7,023 bases of DNA from Jatrophihabitans sp. Lineage in GTDB: Bacteria; Actinomycetota; Actinomycetes; Mycobacteriales; Jatrophihabitantaceae. This document shows, in pieces, positions 1-6,231 of the stretch (the stretch's first letter is position 1; the number at the start of each line of letters is the position of its first letter). Made by a program: the position numbers and the translations under genes. The notes below the pieces were generated by a model. It had not been told where the DNA came from. It was given only the letters and a program-made list of their open reading frames with translations, and did no database searches. The stretch spans positions 1 through 7,023 of the forward strand of contig JAOPVG010000425.1 in NCBI GenBank assembly GCA_025966255.1, written 5' to 3'.

Positions 1-935
1 CTGCGCCGCGCCATCTCGAAGTCAGGGCCCGGCACGTCGAAGAGCCGGGCCGCGGAGAGATCCGAGTAGCGATCGAGGGGTGTGGGCTGTGCGGCTCGAA
101 CCTGCCCGTGTGGGAAGGCCGCGACTGGTTTGACTACCCGCTCGCGCCCGGTGCGCCCGGGCACGAGGGGTGGGGGCGGGTCGATGCGGTAGGTGACGGG
201 GTCACCACGTGCGCCCCCGGCGATCGGGTCACTTTGCTCGCCGAGCAGGCGCTCGCCGACTTCGTCGTGGCGTCGGCCGCCGATGCTGTCGTCCTGCCCC
301 GCAGCCAGGACGCGTCCGCGTTCCCGGGCGAGGGGCTCGGGTGCGGATTCAACGTGGCGGCCCGGTGCGACTTCGCGCCCGATCAGACAGTGTGCGTCGT
401 CGGCTTGGGCTTTCTGGGCGCAGTCGTGACCGCAGTTGCCGCGCACGCCGGTGCCAACGTGATCGCGGTCAGTCGCCGAGCGTTCTCGCTCGCCGTCGGC
501 CAGGCGATGGGAGCGAGACACATCGTCACCAACAGGGAGCCGTGGCGCGTGGTCGACGAGGTGCACCGACTCACCGGCGGCGCACTGTGCGACGTCGTCG
601 TCGAGGCGGTCGGCACTCAGGGCCCGCTCGATCTGGCCGCGCAACTCGTGCGGGCGCGAGGCCGTCTCGCCATCGCCGGCTTCCACCAGGACGGGCCGCG
701 CACCGTCGACATCCAACTGTGGAACTGGCGCGGCATCGACGTCGTGAACGCCCACGAACGTGATTCCGGCGTGCGTGTCGCAGGGATCCGAGACGCAGTG
801 GCCGCCGTGTCCGACGGATGGTTCGATCCGCAGCCGTTGTACACGCACACGTTCCCGCTGTCGCACGCCGATGCAGCATTCGCGGCGTTGGCGGACAAGC
901 CCGACGGTTTCCTGAAGGCGCTGGTGCTTCGATGA
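1..935 (+). CDS. Zinc-type medium-chain alcohol/polyol dehydrogenase, 5' end outside the window
   Basis: Medium-chain dehydrogenase/reductase, probably NAD(P)-dependent oxidation of an alcohol, polyol or sugar. The frame is open from base 3, and about 310 residues are visible. The first 35 or so lie before the first in-frame GTG (108) and carry the GroES-like start with CGLCGSN (two Cys codons at 81 and 90), so GTG 108 is internal and the real start lies left of the window. H in the GHE motif (codon 162-164) and the Cys of CGLCG are the expected catalytic zinc ligands; EGLGCG (visible residues 110-115) probably supplies a third. The four-Cys structural-zinc lobe seems absent: GDRV runs almost directly into the next strand. 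The Rossmann motif GLGFLG is at visible residues 134-139. The second strand ends in Ser-Arg-Arg rather than Asp, which hints at NADP(H). The C-terminal WNWRGIDVVNAHERD stretch resembles dehydrogenases I recall from similar glycosyltransferase clusters. The stop overlaps the next start as ATGA. Substrate unknown. Confidence 0.88.
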   Translation, partial: APRHLEVRARHVEEPGRGEIRVAIEGCGLCGSNLPVWEGRDWFDYPLAPGAPGHEGWGRVDAVGDGVTTCAPGDRVTLLAEQALADFVVASAADAVVLPRSQDASAFPGEGLGCGFNVAARCDFAPDQTVCVVGLGFLGAVVTAVAAHAGANVIAVSRRAFSLAVGQAMGARHIVTNREPWRVVDEVHRLTGGALCDVVVEAVGTQGPLDLAAQLVRARGRLAIAGFHQDGPRTVDIQLWNWRGIDVVNAHERDSGVRVAGIRDAVAAVSDGWFDPQPLYTHTFPLSHADAAFAALADKPDGFLKALVLR

Positions 936-1915
936 CCGCGCGGCTCGGTTTCCTCGGCGTCGGCTGGATCGGTCGGAGCCGGTTGACGGCGCTGGCCGCT
1001 TCCGGCGTGGCACAAGTGTCGGCCGTTGCCGACACCGATCCCGACGTCGCAGGCGAGGTGGCTGCGGCGGCCGGGGCGGGCGTCATGCCTGTCGACGAGA
1101 TGTTGAGTGGCGGCGGCGGCTTGGACGGGATCGTGATCGCGACCCCGAGCGCGCACCACGCCGAGCAGTCGCTGCGAGCGTTCGGCGCAGGCTCGGCCGT
1201 GTTCTGCCAGAAGCCGCTCGCTCGAACCGCCGCGGAATGCGCGAGCGTGGTTGACGCCGCGCGGCGCGCCGATCGGCTCCTCGACGTTGACCTCTCCTAC
1301 CGCCGCCTCACCGCGGTGGACCGAATGCGCGACGTGATCGACTCCGGTGAGCTGGGCGAGATCTACGCCGCGGATCTGGTGTTCCACAACGCGTACGGTC
1401 CGGACAAGTCCTGGTACACCGATCCAGCGTTGTCGGCGGGTGGCTGCGTCATCGATCTCGGGATCCATCTAGTGGATCTGGCGCTCTGGGTCCTGGGCGC
1501 GCCCGACGTCGTCGGTGTCACGTCGCGACTGTTCGCACATGGGCAGCCTGTGCCCCCCGACGGCTCCGTTGTCGAGGACCACGCCATCGCCCGGCTCGAC
1601 CTGCGCGTCGGCACGGCCGTCTCGCTGAGCTGTTCCTGGTTCCTGCACGCGGGCACGAGCGCGGTCATTTCCGCGACGTTCTATGGCAGCAAGGGATCCG
1701 TGGCGCTGGCCAACGTCGACGGCTCGTTCTACGACTTCCGCGCCGTACGCAATGTCGGCACTACCCGCACCGTGCTGGCCGAGCCACCGGACGAGTGGGC
1801 CGGGCGCGCCATCGTGGGTTGGGCGCAGCGCCTCGCCTCCGATTCCGGCTACGACCCCGCCGCCGAGCGGTTCGTCGAGGTGGCTCGCGTCCTGGATCGG
1901 GTGTACGGCCGATGA
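932..1915 (+). CDS. Gfo/Idh/MocA-family NAD(P)-dependent oxidoreductase
   Basis: 327 residues, a normal length for the family. The frame is open further upstream, but ATG 932 is chosen because it overlaps the previous stop as ATGA and places GVGWIG (residues 9-14), the dinucleotide-binding turn, right after the first strand. ADTD (33-36) ends the second strand. IVIATPSAHH (67-76) and CQKPLA (92-97) follow. The latter is the family's EKP motif with Gln for Glu; the Lys usually involved in catalysis and cofactor binding is kept (K94). The C-terminal domain has GGCVIDLGIHLVDLALW (170-186), with D175 and H179 at the usual catalytic positions. Family members oxidise, reduce or epimerise sugars and cyclitols, for example at an inositol or UDP-sugar hydroxyl. 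Next to a second dehydrogenase and four glycosyltransferases, a role in making a modified sugar or cyclitol building block is a reasonable inference. The exact substrate cannot be read from sequence. Cytosolic. Confidence 0.92.
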   Translation: MTARLGFLGVGWIGRSRLTALAASGVAQVSAVADTDPDVAGEVAAAAGAGVMPVDEMLSGGGGLDGIVIATPSAHHAEQSLRAFGAGSAVFCQKPLARTAAECASVVDAARRADRLLDVDLSYRRLTAVDRMRDVIDSGELGEIYAADLVFHNAYGPDKSWYTDPALSAGGCVIDLGIHLVDLALWVLGAPDVVGVTSRLFAHGQPVPPDGSVVEDHAIARLDLRVGTAVSLSCSWFLHAGTSAVISATFYGSKGSVALANVDGSFYDFRAVRNVGTTRTVLAEPPDEWAGRAIVGWAQRLASDSGYDPAAERFVEVARVLDRVYGR

Positions 1916-2967
1916 CCAGGGTGCTCATGAGCGCCGACGCGGTGGGCGGGGTATGGACGTACGCGTTGGAGCTCGCCGATGCGCTGGCCCGGCTGGGCGT
2001 GGAAGTGCATCTCGCTGTGCTGGGCACCGAACCCGGCGTGGAACAACGGCGCGAGCTGCGCGCCTCGGCCCTCGCGTCTTACGCCTTCGCACCGCTCGCA
2101 CTGGAGTGGATGCCCGACCCGTGGGCCGAGGTCGACGCGTCCGGACGATGGCTCCTCGATCAGGTCGAGCGGGTACAGCCGGATGTCGTGCACCTGAACA
2201 GCTACGCGCTCGCCGACCTCGACTGGCCGGCGCCTGTCGTCGTGGTCGCGCACTCGGACGTGCTGTCCTGGTGGCGTGCGGTGCACGGCGTACCCGCTCC
2301 GCCGGACTGGGACCGCTACCGAGCACGCGTCGCCGCCGGCCTTGCGGCGGCAGATGCAGTAGTTGCCCCGACGTCGGCCGTGCTGAACGATCTGGCCCGC
2401 GAGTTCACCGCGGCACCTGACGGGCTGGTCGTGCCGAACTGCCGGCGACGCGACTGGGTGGTGCGTACGCCGAAGCAACCTCTGGTGCTCGCAGCGGGCC
2501 GAGCGTGGGACGAGGCGAAGGGCCTCGCCGCGCTGGATCGGATCGCCCCGGAGCTGTCGTGGCCGGTGCTCATCGCCGGCGCCGGCGGCGGACCCTCGGC
2601 ACGTTTCTTGGGCTCCCTCTCCTTCGCCGAGTTCCGTCCGTGGCTGTTGCGCGCAGCCGTGTTCGCCGCACCGGCACATTACGAACCGTTCGGCCTCGCG
2701 ATCCTCGAGGCGGCGTGCGCCGGATGCGCGCTCGTCCTTTCCGACCTGCCCAGCCTGCGCGAGGTGTGGGGCGACGCCGCTCTCTACATGCCTCCGGGCG
2801 ACGACGATGCGCTAGCGGCCGCGCTCCAGCGCATCATTGCCGACCCGCGCCGTACCACCGAACTGGGCGGGCGGGCCCGGCTACGGTCCGAACGCTATCT
2901 GCCACAGCGGACGGCGGCGGGCTACTTGGCTCTCTACCAACGGCTGCTCACGGCGGTGCGGACATGA
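1912..2967 (+). CDS. GT4-family (GT-B fold) glycosyltransferase
   Basis: 351 residues. ATG 1912 forms an ATGA overlap with the preceding stop; a longer frame upstream only shadows the previous gene. The N-terminal domain opens with MSADAVGGVWTYALELADAL (6-25), the Gly-rich loop of GT4 enzymes, followed by PDVVHLNSYA (90-99) and VVAHSDVLSWWRAVHG (111-126). The C-terminal nucleotide-sugar domain has VLAAGRAWDEAKG (192-204), where Arg and Lys usually contact the donor phosphates, and HYEPFGLAILEAA (256-268), whose E258 and E266 form the E-x7-E signature of retaining GT4 transferases. LREVWGDAALYMPPGD (282-297) is typical of the fold's end. It should transfer a sugar from an activated donor to an acceptor, with retention; neither donor nor acceptor can be told. 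No membrane segment or signal peptide. It differs in fold details from the three CgeB-like transferases after it, so the operon uses two kinds of glycosyltransferase. Confidence 0.92.
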   Translation: MTRVLMSADAVGGVWTYALELADALARLGVEVHLAVLGTEPGVEQRRELRASALASYAFAPLALEWMPDPWAEVDASGRWLLDQVERVQPDVVHLNSYALADLDWPAPVVVVAHSDVLSWWRAVHGVPAPPDWDRYRARVAAGLAAADAVVAPTSAVLNDLAREFTAAPDGLVVPNCRRRDWVVRTPKQPLVLAAGRAWDEAKGLAALDRIAPELSWPVLIAGAGGGPSARFLGSLSFAEFRPWLLRAAVFAAPAHYEPFGLAILEAACAGCALVLSDLPSLREVWGDAALYMPPGDDDALAAALQRIIADPRRTTELGGRARLRSERYLPQRTAAGYLALYQRLLTAVRT

Positions 2968-4058
2968 AGGTCGTCCTGTTCTGCCACTCCCTGGTCTCAG
3001 ACTGGAACCACGGCAACGCACACTTCCTGCGCGGTGTCGTGCACGAACTGCTCGCCCGTGGTCACGACGTGAAGGTGTTCGAGCCGCTGGACGGGTGGAG
3101 TCGCGCAAACCTCGTCGTCGACCAAGGTCGCAGCGCAGTAGACGACATCATGGATGCGTTCCCGTGGCTGCGCAGTACCTGCTTCGATCCGCGCGAACCA
3201 CCGGTCGAGGAGATGACCGACGGCGCCGATCTAGTGCTGGTGCACGAGTGGAACGACCTGCACCTGGTCGAACTGCTCGGCCGGAACAAGGCGGCAGGCG
3301 GCTACCGGCTGCTGTTCCACGACACCCATCACCGGGCGGCGAGCCAACCCGAGGAGATGAAGCGTTACGACCTCAGTGCGTACGACGGCGTGCTCGCCTT
3401 CGGCGCGGTCATCCGCGACCTCTACCTCGAACGCAGCTGGACCGATCGAGCCTGGACGTGGCACGAAGCGGCCGACGTGCGCACGTTCCATCCCGTGCCC
3501 GACATAGCCCGGAGCGGCGATCTGGTGTGGATCGGTAACTGGGGCGACGGCGAACGGGTGGCCGAGCTGCACGAATTCCTGCTCGAACCGGTCCGGTCGC
3601 TCCGGTTGCGCGCGGATGCCTTCGGCGTCCGGTACCCCGATCAGGCCAAGCAGGCCATGCGCCAAGCCGGCATCGCCTACCGCGGCTGGTTGCCCAATCA
3701 CCGTGCCCCACTCGAATTCGCAGGACACGCCGTCACCGTGCACCTGCCGCGCCGCCCGTACGTCGAGGCGCTGCCCGGCATCCCGACGATCCGTCCGTTC
3801 GAGGCCCTCGCCTGCGGCATCCCCCTCGTGTGCGCGCCATGGGACGACGCAGAAGGCCTGTTCACTGTCGGCACAGACTTCCTGATGGCCCGCGACGGGG
3901 CGCAGATGGGCGACTACCTGCGCGAGGTACTCCACGACGCCCAACTCGCCGAGGCACTGCGCGAGCAGGGGCGTACAACCGTCCTCGCCCGGCACACATG
4001 CGCGCATCGGGTGACGGAGCTGCTCGCGATCTGCACCGAGCTGGGAATGACGCCGTGA
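2964..4058 (+). CDS. CgeB-like glycosyltransferase, paralogue A
   Basis: 364 residues; ATG 2964 overlaps the previous stop as ATGA. The long open stretch upstream in this frame lies inside the GT4 gene and is not coding here. The start MKVVLFCHSLVSDWNHGNAH (1-20) matches the openings of the next two genes (shared Ser-x-x-Ser-x-Trp, Gly, then RG and a RGHDV-type strand), so the three are paralogues. The C-terminal domain, with GIPTIRPFEALACGIPLVCA (272-291), D294 and a closing ARHT stretch (342-345), fits the Glyco_trans_1_2 / CgeB-type domain of GT-B enzymes. This copy is the most divergent: where the others have D-x-D-x-P-x-T-L it reads LLFHDTHHRA (116-125), rich in histidine, followed by YDLSAYDGVLAFG (135-147). 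Likely a nucleotide-sugar transferase acting in the cytosol on the same product as its neighbours. CgeB itself is a Bacillus spore-coat gene of poorly known chemistry, so the transferase activity is inferred from fold and context. Confidence 0.82.
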   Translation: MKVVLFCHSLVSDWNHGNAHFLRGVVHELLARGHDVKVFEPLDGWSRANLVVDQGRSAVDDIMDAFPWLRSTCFDPREPPVEEMTDGADLVLVHEWNDLHLVELLGRNKAAGGYRLLFHDTHHRAASQPEEMKRYDLSAYDGVLAFGAVIRDLYLERSWTDRAWTWHEAADVRTFHPVPDIARSGDLVWIGNWGDGERVAELHEFLLEPVRSLRLRADAFGVRYPDQAKQAMRQAGIAYRGWLPNHRAPLEFAGHAVTVHLPRRPYVEALPGIPTIRPFEALACGIPLVCAPWDDAEGLFTVGTDFLMARDGAQMGDYLREVLHDAQLAEALREQGRTTVLARHTCAHRVTELLAICTELGMTP

Positions 4059-5167
4059 ACGCGCGGACGCGCGCCGGATTGGACATCGCCATCTTCGGCT
4101 CGAGCCTGGTGTCCAGCTGGTGGAACGGAGCCTGCACGTACTACCGCGGCATCGTGCGTGGCCTGCACGAGCGCGGTCACCGAGTCACGTTCTACGAACC
4201 GATCGCCTACGAACGGCAGGAGCATCGCGACATCCCCGATCCCGACTACGCCCGCGTGGTGATCTACCCGGCACAGGACGAAGCGCAGGTACGCCGCACG
4301 GTGCAGTCCGCGGACGGCGCCGATGTCGTAGTGAAGACGAGCGGGGTGGGCGTCTTCGACGAGGTGCTGGAGCACGCGGTGGCCCGGGTCGGGCCACCTG
4401 ACACGCTGCGCATCTTCTGGGACGTCGATGCCCCGGCAACCCTGGCCCGGATGGAGGCCGATCCAAACGATCCCACGAGGTCCGAACTGCTGCGCTACGA
4501 CGCCGTGTTCACCTATGGCGGCGGACTGCCGGTCGTCCGGCGATACATGCAACTCGGCGTGCGGGCGTGCGCCACCATTTACAACGGTCTTGACCCGTTG
4601 ACGCACCACCGGGTTCCGGTCGACCCGCGGTTCAGGGCCGACTGTGCGCTACTCGCGAACCGGCTGCCCGATCGCGAGCAGCGCATCGACGAGTTCTTCT
4701 TCCGCGCGGCAAGCCTCGCGCCGGAGCACGAGTTCCTGCTGGCCGGCAACGGGTGGGACGACCGGCCGATGCCGGCGAACGTGCGCTGCATCGGGCATCT
4801 CGGCACCGACCACCACAATGCGTTCAACTGCTCGGCCACGACGGTCCTCAACGTGACGCGCGAGAGCATGGCGGCCAACGGCTGGTCCCCACCGACGCGC
4901 GTGTTCGAGGCGGCCGGTGCGGGCGCCTGCTTGATTACCGATGCCTGGCCCGGCGTCGACCACTTCTTCGCGATCGGAACCGAAGTGCTCGTGGCGTGCG
5001 ACGGCGAGCAGGTGGCCGAACACGTGCGCACCGCCACGCCTCAGCGCGCGAAAGAGATCGGCAACCGAGCCTCGGCCCGCGCCCTCGAGGAACACACCTA
5101 CATGCAGCGCGCCGCCCAGGTGGACGCCTTCCTTCGCGACCGGATCGAGATGCCGTGCGTGTCGTGA
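4055..5167 (+). CDS. CgeB-like glycosyltransferase, paralogue B
   Basis: 370 residues starting at GTG 4055, which forms a GTGA overlap with the previous stop; a weak GGGA ribosome site lies 8 bases upstream (4043-4046). No in-frame ATG fits better. Compared with its paralogues it has an N-terminal extension of about 8 residues before the first strand. Then come IFGSSLVSSWWNGACTYYRG (13-32) and GHRVTFYEPIAYERQEHRDI (41-60). The middle has RIFWDVDAPATLARM (119-133), containing an acidic D-x-D pair, and YDAVFTYGGG (148-157). The C-terminal domain shows FLLAGNGW (227-234), LNVTRESMAANGWSPPTRVF (265-284) and EAAGAGACLITDAWPGVDHF (285-304), the CgeB/Glyco_trans_1_2 donor-binding region, ending with EEHTYMQRA (345-353). 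It is clearly closer to the next gene than to the previous one. A cytosolic sugar-nucleotide transferase is likely; donor, acceptor and stereochemistry are unknown. No transmembrane segment or signal peptide. Confidence 0.85.
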   Translation: MNARTRAGLDIAIFGSSLVSSWWNGACTYYRGIVRGLHERGHRVTFYEPIAYERQEHRDIPDPDYARVVIYPAQDEAQVRRTVQSADGADVVVKTSGVGVFDEVLEHAVARVGPPDTLRIFWDVDAPATLARMEADPNDPTRSELLRYDAVFTYGGGLPVVRRYMQLGVRACATIYNGLDPLTHHRVPVDPRFRADCALLANRLPDREQRIDEFFFRAASLAPEHEFLLAGNGWDDRPMPANVRCIGHLGTDHHNAFNCSATTVLNVTRESMAANGWSPPTRVFEAAGAGACLITDAWPGVDHFFAIGTEVLVACDGEQVAEHVRTATPQRAKEIGNRASARALEEHTYMQRAAQVDAFLRDRIEMPCVS

Positions 5168-6231
5168 TCCTTGGCCTGTCGGTGACCTCGTCGTGGGGCA
5201 ACGGCCACGCCACCAACTACCGGGGCCTGATGCGAAGCCTGACCGAACGAGGCCACGACGTGCTGTTCCTGGAGCGTGACGTGCCGTGGTACGCCGAGAA
5301 CCGCGACCTGCCCCGCCCGCCGCACGGACGTACAGAGCTCTACGGCTCGTCCCAGGAGCTGCGGGACGGCTACGTCGACGCGGTCCGTACGGCGGATCTG
5401 GTCGTGGTCGGCTCATACGTTCCGGATGGGGTGGCCGTCGGACAGTGGGTGATCGCCACCGCCCGCGCAGTAACCGCCTTCTACGACATCGACACGCCCG
5501 TCACCCTCGCCGCGCTCGCGGCCGGACGTTGCGAGTACCTGTCCCCGGAACTGGTCAGCGCGTACGACCTGTATCTGTCGTTCACAGCAGGCCCGACGCT
5601 GACTCTGCTCGAGCAACGCTACGGGGCTCGCGCGCCGCGTGCGTTCTACTGCATGGTCGATCCGGACAACTACCGACCAAGCCATGTGCCGCTGCGGTGG
5701 GACCTCGGCTATCTCGGCACCTACAGCGACGACCGCCAGCCGATCCTCGATGAACTGCTGGTGGAACCGGCGCGGCGCCGGCCGGACATGAGGTTCGTGG
5801 TGACGGGCCCGCAGTATCCGCACTCGATTGTGTGGCCGGACAACGTCGAACGGATCGAGCACCTACCTCCGCGGGAGCACGCAGCGTTCTATGCGGCGCA
5901 GCGGATGACGCTGAACGTCACCCGGGTCGAGATGAAGCGAGCCGGGTGGTCGCCCAGCGTACGGCTGTTCGAGGCCGCTGCGTGCGCGGTGCCGGTGATC
6001 TCGGACCGATGGAACGGACTCGACGAGATCTTCCACCCCGGCCCTGAAATCGCGATCGCCGACTCGGCCGATGACGTACTAGACGCCTTGCACGCGATGA
6101 CCGACGACCGGCGTCGCGCCGTGGGCGCCGCTGCCCGCGCCAGGGTGTTGAGCGAGCACACCGCACAGCGCCGCGCCCAGACCTTGGAGGAATTCGTCCG
6201 GCAAACCGAAGCGACGAGGGAAGCGCAATGA
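5155..6231 (+). CDS. CgeB-like glycosyltransferase, paralogue C
   Basis: 358 residues from GTG 5155, overlapping the previous gene by 13 bases. GTG 5164 would give a 4-base GTGA overlap like the other junctions. I prefer 5155 because the protein then begins VRVVILGLSVTSSW, which aligns without gaps with MKVVLFCHSLVSDW of paralogue A, and because a weak GAGA (5147-5150) precedes it. Domains: SSWGNGHATNYRG (12-24), GHDVLFLERDVPWYAENRDL (33-52), TAFYDIDTPVTLAAL (107-121) with the D-x-D-x-P-x-T-L motif shared with paralogue B, YLGTYSDDRQP (186-196), LNVTRVEMKRAGWSPSVRLF (253-272) and EAAACAVPVISDRWNGLDEI (273-292), then SEHTAQRRA (333-341). This is the CgeB-type GT-B layout with a Glyco_trans_1_2-like C-terminus. 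Function as a glycosyltransferase is inferred from family and neighbours; the sugar transferred is unknown. No membrane segment is seen. Confidence 0.86.
   Translation: MRVVILGLSVTSSWGNGHATNYRGLMRSLTERGHDVLFLERDVPWYAENRDLPRPPHGRTELYGSSQELRDGYVDAVRTADLVVVGSYVPDGVAVGQWVIATARAVTAFYDIDTPVTLAALAAGRCEYLSPELVSAYDLYLSFTAGPTLTLLEQRYGARAPRAFYCMVDPDNYRPSHVPLRWDLGYLGTYSDDRQPILDELLVEPARRRPDMRFVVTGPQYPHSIVWPDNVERIEHLPPREHAAFYAAQRMTLNVTRVEMKRAGWSPSVRLFEAAACAVPVISDRWNGLDEIFHPGPEIAIADSADDVLDALHAMTDDRRRAVGAAARARVLSEHTAQRRAQTLEEFVRQTEATREAQ
6216..6222 (+). promoter_or_regulatory. Ribosome binding site of the methyltransferase gene
   Basis: GAGGGAA lies just upstream of ATG 6228, with 5 to 7 bases of spacing, inside the end of the preceding gene. 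It is the clearest Shine-Dalgarno sequence in the window; the other overlapping starts have only weak purine runs. The methyltransferase may therefore be initiated independently as well as by coupling. Confidence 0.6.

Noticed and set aside
818..931. Upstream ATG 818 as start of the Gfo/Idh/MocA gene
   Set aside because: The extra 38 residues overlap the dehydrogenase gene and would put an unrelated leader ahead of the Rossmann strand; ATG 932 gives the usual family start and an ATGA overlap.
617..1468. Long antisense open frame of 283 codons
   Set aside because: It runs across two well-supported genes, shows no recognisable motif, and is the expected mirror of G/C-rich third codon positions.
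2505..2963. Upstream extension of the paralogue A frame
   Set aside because: This stretch lies within the GT4 gene's C-terminal domain, reads as Arg-rich low-quality protein, and real homology starts at MKVVLF (2964).
4753..5154. Open frame upstream of paralogue C
   Set aside because: It lies within paralogue B in another frame and is Arg-rich without motifs; the conserved opening begins at 5155.
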